Positions 8,416 through 17,737 of a DNA stretch of 64,000 bases are shown piece after piece. The stretch lies in the NCBI RefSeq assembly GCF_009767585.1, contig NZ_WSNW01000001.1:558001-622000 (forward strand). Direction: 5' to 3'. The notes below the pieces were generated by a model. The model did not search any database. It was not told where the DNA came from and worked only from the letters and a program-made list of their open reading frames with translations. How positions within the stretch are numbered: the first letter of the stretch is position 1; each line of letters begins with the position of its first letter. The stretch is from Coprobacillus cateniformis. Lineage in GTDB: Bacteria; Bacillota_I; Bacilli_A; Erysipelotrichales; Coprobacillaceae. Position numbers and translations under genes: made by a program.

Positions 8416-9186
8416 TTATAGTTTGCATATTTTTGAATATTCTTGTGCAATTAAACTGGCTACAAACTGCAATTGATAAGGATGACCTGCCTGATCTTGT
8501 AATGACTCAAATGAGATCACTTCATCAACAAAGGAAGGATAATTTTTCTTATCACCAGATATCATCCATATTTTAGGAGCATTTAATTTTTTCTTCAATG
8601 CTCTCAAATTTTGATAATCAAAATATGATCCCGTATAAGAGAAAATAATAATTAAATCATTTTCATCAGCTGTGATAATATATTGCATTTGTTGTGTATA
8701 AGATATATGCGTATAAACTTGCTTACCAAGCATTAATAAATCTCCTTGAAGATTAATCGCTACTGATCCTGCCTTTAATAATCCAAATATACCCACTCTT
8801 TGATATTTTTTGATATCATCACATAGTTTTATCAATTGATGACCATCAATTGTATTTTTAACCATTTGAATACTTTCATGAATTTTATAACTATAATCCT
8901 CAATTCTTTGATTGAAAGATTGAGAATGAGATTGTTCTTCAAAATAGAAATCTATTGATGACAATAATTCCTTTAACTCAACAAAATCTCTTAATCCTAT
9001 TTCTTTACAAAAACGTGAAATAGAACTCACTGCAACATTACATTTTTTAGCAATTTCTTTAATCCCTATATCTTGCATTTCATCTAAATGTTCCAAAATA
9101 TAAGTTGCGATAACACAATTTGTTGATCCATTTTTTTCACTCGCAATGGTACTTAAAAACACAACAGGCAATTTTCCATAAATCAT
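8416..9186 (-). CDS. RpiR-family sugar-phosphate responsive regulator
   Basis: A 256-aa RpiR/MurR regulator: N-terminal HTH_6 domain (about 1-75, with KEIAKKCNVAVSSISRFCKEIG) and a C-terminal SIS domain (about 105-240, with VGIFGLLKAGSVA and LIIIFSYTGSYFDY) that binds a phosphosugar. It is last in an apparent operon after two DJ-1 genes and the PTS/phospho-glucosidase pair, so it most likely senses phosphorylated beta-glucosides and controls that set (inference from context). Confidence 0.88.
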   Translation of the reverse strand: MIYGKLPVVFLSTIASEKNGSTNCVIATYILEHLDEMQDIGIKEIAKKCNVAVSSISRFCKEIGLRDFVELKELLSSIDFYFEEQSHSQSFNQRIEDYSYKIHESIQMVKNTIDGHQLIKLCDDIKKYQRVGIFGLLKAGSVAINLQGDLLMLGKQVYTHISYTQQMQYIITADENDLIIIFSYTGSYFDYQNLRALKKKLNAPKIWMISGDKKNYPSFVDEVISFESLQDQAGHPYQLQFVASLIAQEYSKICKL

Positions 9187-9203
9187 CCTTAATCACTCAC
9201 TCT

Positions 9204-9755
9204 CTATTTTCCACCAGCAAAATTATACATCAGTCTTTCTTTCATTTCAGTCACATCTTGTTGGAAGACTTCCATAATCTTAAACGCAAAGGGATAAGGG
9301 GTTGCTGGTCCTTGACTCGTCACAATATTTTGATCAAAGACAACGACATCATCTACAAATTCTCCATCCACTAGTTTTTCAGCATATCCTGTATATCCAG
9401 TCACCTTTTTACCTGTAATGACTTGGGCTTCTGCTAAAGCAATCGTTCCTGAGCACATTGCTGCAATATATTTATGATGCTCATTAAAATACTGAAGCAA
9501 AGCAATAACGTCAGGATTGTTCCTAAGATTTGCTCCACCTGGACGCCCCCCTGGTAAAACAATCATATCATACTCTTGAACCTCTTTACCAAACATTTTA
9601 TCAGCTTGAACATACATATTATGCATTCCTTTTACAAATTCATTATCAAAACTGAATGTGTGACACTCAATTCCTGCCCTTCTTAATAAATCTACAATTG
9701 TTAGTGTTTCCCCTTCTTCATATCCTTCAGCCATTAATACTGCAACACGAGCCAT
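9204..9755 (-). CDS. DJ-1/PfpI family protein (second copy)
   Basis: A 183-aa class I glutamine amidotransferase-like fold. Nucleophile-elbow cysteine Cys101 in IAAMCSGTIAL and the family N-terminus VAVLMAEGYEEGETLT are visible. Members include glyoxalase III/deglycase-like proteins, chaperones and YajL/ThiJ. I start at MARVAVL: AAGGAGG in the end of the upstream gene stands 9 bases before it, whereas an upstream ATG is only one base from that site. The stop of the preceding paralogue is one base away, so translation is coupled. Confidence 0.88.
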   Translation of the reverse strand: MARVAVLMAEGYEEGETLTIVDLLRRAGIECHTFSFDNEFVKGMHNMYVQADKMFGKEVQEYDMIVLPGGRPGGANLRNNPDVIALLQYFNEHHKYIAAMCSGTIALAEAQVITGKKVTGYTGYAEKLVDGEFVDDVVVFDQNIVTSQGPATPYPFAFKIMEVFQQDVTEMKERLMYNFAGGK

Positions 9756-9756
9756 T

Positions 9757-10317
9757 CTATTCATCCTCCTTGACATCAAATGCATTGAAATAAACCATTC
9801 TTTTCTTAACTGCCAATGAATCACCGCCTAATAAATCAACTAACTTATATGCAAAGGCATAAGCTGTTGCTGGTCCACGACTTGTCATAAGGTTTCCATC
9901 AATAACCACTTTATCTTCTAAATAATGTCCTTGCTTTATTTTTTGATCATATCCCTTGTATGCTGTATAATGCCTATTCACTAATAAATTTGCTTTTTCT
10001 AAAACAATAGGAGCTGCACACATGGCACAAATATATTTTCCTTTTTCATTCATAGAATGAAGAATGGAAATCACTTCTTCGCTATCTCTCATATTCGCTG
10101 CCCCCTCATATCCACCAGGTAAAACAACCATATCATAATGAATCACTTCATCATTTAAAATTTTATCACATTGCACACATATTCCATGCCCACCCTCAAC
10201 AACTTTATCAAATCCAAACATATCACATTGGAAATGAGCTCTGCGAATAATATCTACAATCGTTAATGTTTCACCCTCTTCAAATCCAGGTGCAACAATG
10301 ACTGCTACTTTTTTCAT
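9757..10317 (-). CDS. DJ-1/PfpI family protein (first copy)
   Basis: A 186-aa paralogue of the next gene, sharing GFEEGETLTIVD near the N-terminus, VVLPGGYEGAANMR, nucleophile Cys100 in ICAMCAAP and RGPATAYAFAYK. DJ-1 proteins of this type remove reactive carbonyls or act as stress chaperones; the substrate here is unknown. Two copies side by side indicate a local duplication. AGGAGG precedes the ATG. Confidence 0.88.
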   Translation of the reverse strand: MKKVAVIVAPGFEEGETLTIVDIIRRAHFQCDMFGFDKVVEGGHGICVQCDKILNDEVIHYDMVVLPGGYEGAANMRDSEEVISILHSMNEKGKYICAMCAAPIVLEKANLLVNRHYTAYKGYDQKIKQGHYLEDKVVIDGNLMTSRGPATAYAFAYKLVDLLGGDSLAVKKRMVYFNAFDVKEDE

Positions 10318-10372
10318 CTTATTGACCTCCTCTTTTCATATATCATTTTAATAAGATTTAATAATTTATCAA

Positions 10373-10397
10373 TTGATTTCCTGATTTAGGAAATCAA
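10373..10397. terminator. 25-bp hairpin between GH1 gene and DJ-1 genes
   Basis: Perfect inverted repeat TTGATTTCCT-GATTT-AGGAAATCAA overlapping the stop codon of the GH1 gene. No real T-run follows, so it may be a weak terminator, an mRNA-processing hairpin or an operator for a downstream promoter. Similar GATTTCC blocks occur in the region upstream of the PTS gene. Confidence 0.5.
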
Positions 10398-11812
10398 TAT
10401 AAATCTTCACCATTTGTAGCAATTACTTTCTTATACCAATCAAATGATTTTTTCTTGAATCGTCTATTGGTTCCTTGTCCATAATCATCTCTATCCACAT
10501 AGACAAAACCATATCTTTTTGACATTTGACCAGTCGAGGCAGCCACCAAATCAATACAACCCCATGTTAAATATCCTATGACTTCTACACCATCTTTCAT
10601 GGCCTCCTTCATAGCCTTAATATGTTCTCTTAAATAATCAATACGATAATCATCTTCCACTGTTCCATTAATAAGTTCATCTTTGGCACCTAATCCATTT
10701 TCAACAATAAATAAGGGTTTTTGATAACGATCATATAAAGTATTTAATGTTATTCTTAATCCTAAAGGATCAATTTGCCATCCCCATTCACTAGATGGAA
10801 TATAGGGATTCTTAATTGATTTCATAACATTTGCTTCACTTTCATCCTTTTGTTTTTGCATTGAAGCACAACGAGAAGTATAATAACTCAATGCAATAAA
10901 ATCGACTGTATGATCTTTCATAATTTCTAAATCATTATCATACATAGACAATTGAATATTTTTTTCTTTAAATAGTCTATCTATATAACTTGGATAGATT
11001 CCTTTTGATTGAATATCAATAAAGAAATAACTCTCTCTATTCCTGTTCATTGCCAACAAAACATCTTCGGGGTGACAAGTGTATGGGTAATAATCTCCTG
11101 CTGCCAACATGCATCCAACTTGATTATAAGGATTGATTTGATGCGCTATTTTGACTGCAAGTGCACTTGCGACCAATTCATGGTGAGCTGCCTGATATTT
11201 TATTTGTTCGAGATTCTCATCGTCTGTCAAAATAAGACCAGCACCAGAAAATGAATTATGTAAAATAACATTAATTTCATTAAAAGTGATCCAATATTTA
11301 ACCAAACCATTGAATTCCTCAAATAATGTCTTCGCATATTTGATATAGAAATCTATCATCTTTCTATTTCTCCATGAACCATATGTTTCTACCAGATACA
11401 TTGGTACATCAAAATGACTAATCGTTACAAGGGGTTCTATTCCATATTTATGACATTCCTGAAATAAATCTCGATAATATTGTAGCCCTAACGAATGAGG
11501 TTTTTCTTCAATTCCAGTAGGATAAATTCTTGTCCAGGCAATACTGGTACGAAAACACTTGAATCCCATTTCTGCTAGCATTCGGATATCCTCTTTATAT
11601 GTATGATAAAAATCAATAGCTTGATGGGTAGGGAAATAGTCATCTTTTTGACATTGCAGATAAGACATTTTTCCTTGTTTGATAAATTGTCTCTTTTGAT
11701 TCATTGGAACGACATCCATTGTTGACAATCCTTTCCCATCTTCAGCATAAGCCCCCTCTGCCTGATTGGCTGCAATAGCACCACCCCATAAAAAATCATC
11801 TTTGATTTTCAT
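10394..11812 (-). CDS. 6-phospho-beta-glucosidase, GH1
   Basis: A 472-aa GH1 (beta/alpha)8 barrel that hydrolyses phosphorylated beta-glucosides brought in by the PTS. The acid/base Glu is in WITFNEIN, the nucleophile Glu in FIVENGLG, and the C-terminal MSKRYGFVYVD carries the Ser/Lys/Tyr phosphate-binding residues that mark 6-phospho specificity. I start at MKIKDDFLWGG with GGAG 8-9 bases upstream; this leaves 1 base after the PTS stop, so the two are coupled. Exact sugar (cellobiose, arbutin, salicin) cannot be told. Confidence 0.93.
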   Translation of the reverse strand: MKIKDDFLWGGAIAANQAEGAYAEDGKGLSTMDVVPMNQKRQFIKQGKMSYLQCQKDDYFPTHQAIDFYHTYKEDIRMLAEMGFKCFRTSIAWTRIYPTGIEEKPHSLGLQYYRDLFQECHKYGIEPLVTISHFDVPMYLVETYGSWRNRKMIDFYIKYAKTLFEEFNGLVKYWITFNEINVILHNSFSGAGLILTDDENLEQIKYQAAHHELVASALAVKIAHQINPYNQVGCMLAAGDYYPYTCHPEDVLLAMNRNRESYFFIDIQSKGIYPSYIDRLFKEKNIQLSMYDNDLEIMKDHTVDFIALSYYTSRCASMQKQKDESEANVMKSIKNPYIPSSEWGWQIDPLGLRITLNTLYDRYQKPLFIVENGLGAKDELINGTVEDDYRIDYLREHIKAMKEAMKDGVEVIGYLTWGCIDLVAASTGQMSKRYGFVYVDRDDYGQGTNRRFKKKSFDWYKKVIATNGEDLY

Positions 11813-11813
11813 A

Positions 11814-13637
11814 TCATGACTCCACAACCAACATGAAACGATTATTGTTCTGGTTGAATTCAATATTCTGATACTGATTTGAATTGGTAACAATAACTGG
11901 AGTTGTCATATCATATCCCAATTTTTTAACACTTTCTATATCTACGGTTATTAATAAATCACCTACTTTGATTTCTTGATCTACACTGACATGACTTTCA
12001 AAATATTGACCATTTAATCCAACTGTGTCTAATCCAATATGGATCAGAACTTCAGCACCTGTATCACTTACCAATCCAATCGCATGTTTTGTGGGAAAAA
12101 TCATTTTAACTCTTCCATTGAATGGTGCATAATAATGCCCATCTTCAGGAATAACAGCAAAACCTTGCCCCAATAATCCTTTTGAAAAAGTATCATCATT
12201 GACTTGTGATAATTCAATAATCGTTCCTTGAACCGGTGAACAAATTTCTTCTTGACCGTTTTGATTTTGCACACTATCCACCAAATCACTTTCTTCATAA
12301 ATTCCTAATATCAAAGTTGCAATAAATGCCCCAGTTATACTGATAATAACTGCAATAATCACATGAATATAATGATCAGCAATATATGTTGGTAAAGCTA
12401 AAATTCCAGGTAAAATAACTGCTGTTGCTCCGCCACCAAAGTAATTCATATAGGCTGCCCCAATTCCACCTGCTAACATCGCACAAATCATAGGCTTCTT
12501 ATATTTTAAATTAAAACCAAACATGGCAGGTTCTGTAATCCCAAAGACTGCTGTTAATCCACTTGTGAATGCACCACTCTTTCGCTCTTTGTTTTTCAAT
12601 AATACAAAGACTGCTAAACATGCTCCAGCCTGTGCTAAGTTTCCCGTTAAATTGGCTGGAGAAATAACAGAATAGCCATATTCTGCAATTAATTGAGTAT
12701 TGATAGGTGTAATCGCATAATGCATTCCCAGTATAATGAGCAAAGGTCTAAATGTACCAAATAAGAAAGCTCCTAATACTCCATTTATTCCATATAACCA
12801 TGTCACAAATGCTGCAACACCTTTACCGATATAAGTACCGAATGGACCAATGACAATCAATTCTAAAGGAACCATAATAAATAAAACAATCATTGGTACA
12901 AACAAAACTTTAAATGTATCTGGAATCAATTTATTCACATATCTATATACATAAGACATCATCCATACCGTTATAATGATTGGAATAATCGTTGATTTAT
13001 AATTCACAAACAACGCTGGTAATCCTAAAAAACGAAGTGAAGTTATACCCGTTTCAGCGGCATGAATTGCCCCATTTTGAATGGTTGGATACATCAATGC
13101 TCCAGCAAGTGCTAAAGCTAAAAATTCATTTGTTTTAAATTTTTTTGCAGCACTAACAGCTAAAAAGAAAGGAAAGAAATAAAACAGTAAATCACCAATC
13201 ATACTTAATATTTGATATTCACCACTCGTTGTTGTTATCATGTTAAATGTTGTTAATATAGACAATACTGATTTTACCATACCACATCCAATTAAAACTG
13301 GAATAACCGGACTGAAGCATCCTGCAATCGTTTCAACAACATTAGAAACTATGTTTTTCTTTTTTGTACTTTTTTCTACTATAGTATCATCTGATAAATT
13401 AACCATATTCATTAATTCATCAAACACACCTTCTACTTTTGCACCAATGACAACTTGTAATTGACCATTTTTAAATTGTGCTGTTATAACGCCTTCAATT
13501 TGACTCAATTTGTTTAAATCAATACTGTTTTCATCTTTAACATTCAATCTGAGTCTTGTTGCACAATGCGTTAAATAAGTGATGTTATCTTCTTTGACAA
13601 GATCAAGAATCTTCTTTGCTATATCTTTGTTTTTCAT
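11814..13637 (-). CDS. Beta-glucoside PTS enzyme IIBCA
   Basis: A 607-aa single-chain PTS permease. Order: EIIB (about 1-85, phospho-Cys25 in THCATRLRL), EIIC membrane domain with about ten helices (about 105-455, containing GITEPAMFGFN), and a glucose-type EIIA (about 475-607, phospho-His in LIHIGLDTVG). It imports and phosphorylates beta-glucosides. I start at MKNKDIAKK because GGAGG is 5 bases upstream; longer frames lack a ribosome site. The cotranscribed GH1 enzyme cleaves the product. No RAT antiterminator site was found upstream, unlike the PTS at 37218-39998. Confidence 0.93.
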   Translation of the reverse strand: MKNKDIAKKILDLVKEDNITYLTHCATRLRLNVKDENSIDLNKLSQIEGVITAQFKNGQLQVVIGAKVEGVFDELMNMVNLSDDTIVEKSTKKKNIVSNVVETIAGCFSPVIPVLIGCGMVKSVLSILTTFNMITTTSGEYQILSMIGDLLFYFFPFFLAVSAAKKFKTNEFLALALAGALMYPTIQNGAIHAAETGITSLRFLGLPALFVNYKSTIIPIIITVWMMSYVYRYVNKLIPDTFKVLFVPMIVLFIMVPLELIVIGPFGTYIGKGVAAFVTWLYGINGVLGAFLFGTFRPLLIILGMHYAITPINTQLIAEYGYSVISPANLTGNLAQAGACLAVFVLLKNKERKSGAFTSGLTAVFGITEPAMFGFNLKYKKPMICAMLAGGIGAAYMNYFGGGATAVILPGILALPTYIADHYIHVIIAVIISITGAFIATLILGIYEESDLVDSVQNQNGQEEICSPVQGTIIELSQVNDDTFSKGLLGQGFAVIPEDGHYYAPFNGRVKMIFPTKHAIGLVSDTGAEVLIHIGLDTVGLNGQYFESHVSVDQEIKVGDLLITVDIESVKKLGYDMTTPVIVTNSNQYQNIEFNQNNNRFMLVVES

Positions 13638-13831
13638 AATATCCTCCATATTGTTTTTCGATTTGTTCTTCCGGATTAACAATCTACATCAACGATTATA
13701 AAGAATATCACCTATAGTCACTATTGATTTCCAGTTTTAAGAAATAATACCCATTTCAGGAAAAGAAATGATTTGTATCTCAATTCAAAATATGTTGTCA
13801 ATAAAATTCTAATCACTTAAAAATATAAATA
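13638..13831. other. Upstream region of the PTS operon
   Basis: About 190 bases with no gene. It contains GAAAT-N7-ATTTC and neighbouring GATTTCC/AGGAAA blocks (about 13728-13770) that could be binding sites for the RpiR regulator encoded in the same cluster. I could not fix a convincing promoter. Confidence 0.35.
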
Positions 13832-13863
13832 ATAAAAAGAAGTAAAGTTCTCAATTCTTTACT
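13832..13863 (-). terminator. Terminator of the EIIB-ROK gene
   Basis: AGTAAAG/CTTTACT stem with a 9-base loop followed on the minus strand by TTCTTTTTATT; 25 bases after the stop at 13888. Confidence 0.75.
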
Positions 13864-13887
13864 CCTTATTATAATGATTTTTATTTT

Positions 13888-15288
13888 TTACTCTTTTTCA
13901 AGATAATCAACGCATAACTCTGTAATCCCACTCAACATATAAGAAATAGGTTCCTTAATATAATAGAATTCTGGTAGAAATTCTTCTGAAATAAATGATT
14001 TCAGCTTATTCTTCACTTCATTCATATCAGGCGTCATAGGTGCATATAAAGCCACTGCTTCAGGTCCAATAACTGTCAAAGATGGCAACAGCGATTTCGT
14101 GATTAACTCTAATGTCCCCTGTTGTGTCCATGCCAGTTTATGAACATCATCAGAAAGCTGCATACGTCTTAAAAAATACTTCACTTCACCAGCAACACCA
14201 TTTTTTCCTCTAATGACTTTCCCATTAGCAACGATTCCTTGACCACCCACACCAAATCCAAATGGTTGAGAATGATAAATAACATTTTGATATTCAGGAT
14301 GTTCTAATACAAATCCAACAGCTGCTGCATCAGCATTATTATAAACAAATATCTGAATATTATATTTCTCTTCAAAATCATTTTTCATATCAATAATTTT
14401 ACCATCATTAGGTTCTTTAAAGACCTTATCATCTTCAACAATACCTGGTGTCGCAATACCAATCACATCAATATAGGAATGCTTTAATAAAACAGTATCA
14501 ATAATATCATATAAATCATAAATATTCATTGATGGTTTCATAATCACATGACTATCAATAATTTCACATTTATCATATAAACGATAAGAAATACGTGTTT
14601 GTTCTCCATTAATCATAATGGCAATAGATAATATTCTCTTTTCATATTGTGTACAACAAACACAACATTCTGCTGCTTTTTCTTCTTGTTGTTTTTCAAT
14701 ATTTTTAAATTCCTGTTGAATAAACTGAATAGCTCCTAAAGCATCATATGAAGCAAATAGAGATGTAGGAATTTGTAAGACCAGCTTATCAGGTAAACTT
14801 TCTTTCAAACGATTATACATATAGCCAATTTGTGGAGCAATAAAAACAATATCATAATTTTGAACTTCTTCATAAAGACTCAAATAAGAAACAGCATCGA
14901 AATGATAGTCAAGCCCTAGCATTTCAGCAACAGAATTCAAATTTTCAGCAAACATAGACGTCGTCAAACCAGCAGAACATGATAATAAAACTTTTAATGT
15001 TTTTTGATCTTTTAATCCAATCAGTGTTTCAACCATTTCATCATATAATTGTTTTGCATGATTTTCATCATTTAATTCAAAATGAAGATAAAATTTAACA
15101 GAATGATCTTTATCAAATGTTATTTTAAATTCAACAATTGTATTTTCCTCTATCTCTGTAAATTGAATAGATGCTTCACCATAATCAGTTCTTAACATAA
15201 TCAACTGATCATTTTCTAAAGTCATCCGATATTCATCATTTGAATGTTTTAAAATCCATGCTTTAAAATCAAATGTTTCATTTGCCAT
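13888..15288 (-). CDS. Fusion: unknown domain + PTS EIIB-like + degenerate ROK kinase
   Basis: A 466-aa protein with three parts. Residues 1-93 form a beta-rich domain I do not recognise. Residues about 97-195 look like a lactose/cellobiose-type PTS EIIB: KVLLSCSAGLTTSMFAENL holds the phospho-Cys (Cys104) of the P-loop. A cysteine-rich linker (CCVCC, 208-212) leads to a ROK-like ASKHA domain (219-466) with VIGIATPGIVED and GFGVGGQGIVANG. The ROK catalytic Asp of the NDANAAA motif is replaced: the protein has YNNADAAA with Asn318 there, and the DxGxT phosphate loop is absent. So it is probably not a kinase but a PTS-linked sensor or regulator (inference). Start at MANETF follows AAGGAG. It is monocistronic. 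Confidence 0.75.
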   Translation of the reverse strand: MANETFDFKAWILKHSNDEYRMTLENDQLIMLRTDYGEASIQFTEIEENTIVEFKITFDKDHSVKFYLHFELNDENHAKQLYDEMVETLIGLKDQKTLKVLLSCSAGLTTSMFAENLNSVAEMLGLDYHFDAVSYLSLYEEVQNYDIVFIAPQIGYMYNRLKESLPDKLVLQIPTSLFASYDALGAIQFIQQEFKNIEKQQEEKAAECCVCCTQYEKRILSIAIMINGEQTRISYRLYDKCEIIDSHVIMKPSMNIYDLYDIIDTVLLKHSYIDVIGIATPGIVEDDKVFKEPNDGKIIDMKNDFEEKYNIQIFVYNNADAAAVGFVLEHPEYQNVIYHSQPFGFGVGGQGIVANGKVIRGKNGVAGEVKYFLRRMQLSDDVHKLAWTQQGTLELITKSLLPSLTVIGPEAVALYAPMTPDMNEVKNKLKSFISEEFLPEFYYIKEPISYMLSGITELCVDYLEKE

Positions 15289-15374
15289 AGGTTTTCTCCT
15301 TAGATTTTCATATTTACAAATCCTTTTTCTTATTTTATCATTCAGAAAACCTATTATCAAACAAAACTCAACTC

Positions 15375-15992
15375 TTATCGAATAAAGTTTGTTCTTGTAA
15401 ACTCTTCCTTTTCTGGTATTCCATATTTCTCTTTACCATCATGAATACTCTTTAACAAAAAAGTCATATTTCTAGCAAGGACTCTCATTGTTTGTAAACC
15501 TTCTTCATCTTGCATAGCTTCTCCCTGTTCTCTACCATGAATAGCATTCCAATATTGCGTTGATGCTATAGGCATTCCTGAAATCGCAAAGAATTTATTG
15601 ATTTCATCATAAGTTGCTGAAATGCCCCCACGTCTTGCAACAACAACACTTGCCCCTACTTTCATTGTTTTATCAAAAGGTACACTATAAAACAAACGCG
15701 TTAAAAACGATATTAATGTTGAATTGGCTGATCCAAAGTAAACGGGTGTTCCAACAACCAAGCCATCACATTCTTCAAACTTTCTGGCAACTTCATTAAC
15801 TATATCATCAAAAATACATTTTCCATTTTTCTTGCATGACATACATGCGATACATCCTCTAATATCTTTGTTTCCAATATGAATGATCTCAGTATCAATA
15901 TTTTGTTGATCAAATATTTTTATCATTTCATTCAAGGCAGTTTGTGTATTCCCTTTTGGATGAGGGCTGCCATTAATCATTAGTACTTTCAT
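15375..15992 (-). CDS. Flavodoxin-fold NAD(P)H-dependent FMN reductase
   Basis: A 205-aa member of the iron-sulfur flavoprotein/NADPH-FMN-reductase group. It begins KVLMINGSPHPKGNT (FMN phosphate loop) and carries CIACMSCKKNGKC, the compact cysteine motif that in Isf-type proteins can hold a 4Fe-4S cluster, then GTPVYFGSANS. I start at MKVLM, 6 bases after AAGGAG. It follows an EFR1 ferredoxin gene by 10 bases, suggesting the two pass electrons in one pathway. Confidence 0.85.
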   Translation of the reverse strand: MKVLMINGSPHPKGNTQTALNEMIKIFDQQNIDTEIIHIGNKDIRGCIACMSCKKNGKCIFDDIVNEVARKFEECDGLVVGTPVYFGSANSTLISFLTRLFYSVPFDKTMKVGASVVVARRGGISATYDEINKFFAISGMPIASTQYWNAIHGREQGEAMQDEEGLQTMRVLARNMTFLLKSIHDGKEKYGIPEKEEFTRTNFIR

Positions 15993-16002
15993 CTTATTCT
16001 CC

Positions 16003-16761
16003 TTATTGTTTATTTGACTTGACAATTTCTTTTAAACTCACTTGTGGATGACGATATCGTGCATCTGGATTTTTATCTGTAATCAAATGAATTGCTTTAA
16101 ATGGACAATGATGAACACATGCTAAACAGAATTCACAAGTCTTATTGAGTCTTTTGGCTTTCCCATCAATAACTTTTATATTACCTATTGGGCAAACTTG
16201 CTCACAAATCTTACATCCTGCACATTGATTGGTCATGATAATAGCCTCTCCATTATTTAATTCAGGGTGCTTTGCAAATCTTTTTGAAGCCATAGCATAT
16301 AAATCTTTAGCAGCCTGATCTGGTTCAGGAATAAATTTCATTCTTTTTTCAATATTCTCTTTTGCAATTTGAATTTGTGCATCTGTTTTTTTATCAATTA
16401 ATATCTCTTCTTCCATATCAAATGAAGGGAGATAGTTATCAACCATTAGAATAGATTGTGCATAATCTAAGTGTATATGATTTTTTTGACAAAATGCTTC
16501 ACTCCAAATAGTAGCAACACTGTCAGATTTTCCATATGTTAATATCATATAAAAATAATCCGTATCAAAATGTGCCTGTTCTATAAACTTTCTGACTATT
16601 TGAGGTAATTCACCTGCATAGACAGGAGTCACAATTCCAATCTTTTCATCCTTATAATGAAGATTCTCTTTCTTTAATTCTTGAGGAATACTCAAAATCT
16701 GGTTTTCAAGTTTTCTAGCTACATAAAGGCAATTGCCTGTAGCTGTGAAATAAAATAGCAT
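16003..16761 (-). CDS. EFR1-type flavodoxin-ferredoxin protein
   Basis: A 252-aa fusion: N-terminal flavodoxin-like domain (LFYFTATGNCLYVAR) and two C-terminal 4Fe-4S clusters (CAGCKICEQVCP and CEFCLACVHHCP). EFR1 proteins are common in anaerobic Firmicutes and are thought to be electron carriers; the partner is unknown. Neighbours are FMN reductases and aldo/keto reductases, so it sits in a redox cluster. Confidence 0.9.
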   Translation of the reverse strand: MLFYFTATGNCLYVARKLENQILSIPQELKKENLHYKDEKIGIVTPVYAGELPQIVRKFIEQAHFDTDYFYMILTYGKSDSVATIWSEAFCQKNHIHLDYAQSILMVDNYLPSFDMEEEILIDKKTDAQIQIAKENIEKRMKFIPEPDQAAKDLYAMASKRFAKHPELNNGEAIIMTNQCAGCKICEQVCPIGNIKVIDGKAKRLNKTCEFCLACVHHCPFKAIHLITDKNPDARYRHPQVSLKEIVKSNKQ

Positions 16762-16786
16762 ATTTTCTCTCCTCTCTACTTTTCAT

Positions 16787-17737
16787 CTAAGAAGAATGTC
16801 CTCCAAAGATATCAAAGTCAATACTATCTAATAATGCATCTATCTTTTCAATCTCATAATTGATTAATTTGACATCTTGTGCTTCAAAATTCTCAGTGAG
16901 TCTGTTTACTTTTCGACTTCCTGGAATAGGAACAATAAAATCTTCTTTACATAGCATCCAAGCTAATGATAATTGTGCCATCGTACAGTTTTTCTTTTTT
17001 GCCAAATCTTTTAATAAACTTAATAGTTTTTCTGCCTTTTGATATCCTTCTTTCTGATATTGAGGCATATTATTTCTAAAATCCCCTTTTTCAAAAGCAG
17101 ATTGTGGTGTAAATTGTCCTGATAAGATACCATTAGCCATAGGTGAAAAAGCAACATATGTGATACCTAATTCAGCACATACTGGGAATAGATTTTCATG
17201 CCATCTTGCCATCATGGAATATCTATTTTGGATCGCTGTTACTGGACAAACCGCATGAGCCCTTCGTAAATAATTTTCATCGGTTTCCGAAATACCCCAT
17301 GCTTTGATTTTTCCTTCTTCTATAAGTTCCTTCATAACTTGTGCAACGGCTTCTGGTTCAACATTTGGATCAATTCTATGCTGATAATATAAATCAATAT
17401 AATTGGTTTGTAGTTTCTTAAGACTACCTTCTATTGATTCACGTATTTTCTTAGGAGAACTATCTAATTCTAAATGATCACCTTTATGTTCAACGCCAAA
17501 CTTTGTTACAATTATGACTTGATTTCTGACGTCTTTTAATGCAGTACCAACAAGTTCTTCGTTATAAGAAATACTTCCATCAGCATTTTCACCAGTATAG
17601 CACTCTGCTGTATCAAAAAAGTTATATCCCATTTCATAAGCTTGCCTTATCGTTTGAATTGCCGTTTCCTTATCTTGTGCCAATCCATAAGCATGTGAAA
17701 AGCCCATACATCCAAGCCCCACAGGGCGAACATACAT
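16787..17737 (-). CDS. Aldo/keto reductase; N-terminus probably frameshifted
   Basis: A TIM-barrel NADPH oxidoreductase. Asp42 and Tyr47 (FDTAECY), a Lys in VTKFG and His in YYQHRID form the catalytic set, and PIPGSRK is the C-terminal cofactor-binding segment. Relatives normally start with about ten more residues, of the type MEKRRLGKTDMYVRP. Here an ATG at 17766 with a ribosome site (AGGA) begins MEKRRLGK, but it runs out of frame at an AAAA run (17743-17746): one extra A would join it to MYVRPVGLG. Translation from the internal ATG at 17737 would lose the first beta strand and has no good ribosome site. Confidence 0.8.
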   Translation of the reverse strand: MYVRPVGLGCMGFSHAYGLAQDKETAIQTIRQAYEMGYNFFDTAECYTGENADGSISYNEELVGTALKDVRNQVIIVTKFGVEHKGDHLELDSSPKKIRESIEGSLKKLQTNYIDLYYQHRIDPNVEPEAVAQVMKELIEEGKIKAWGISETDENYLRRAHAVCPVTAIQNRYSMMARWHENLFPVCAELGITYVAFSPMANGILSGQFTPQSAFEKGDFRNNMPQYQKEGYQKAEKLLSLLKDLAKKKNCTMAQLSLAWMLCKEDFIVPIPGSRKVNRLTENFEAQDVKLINYEIEKIDALLDSIDFDIFGGHSS

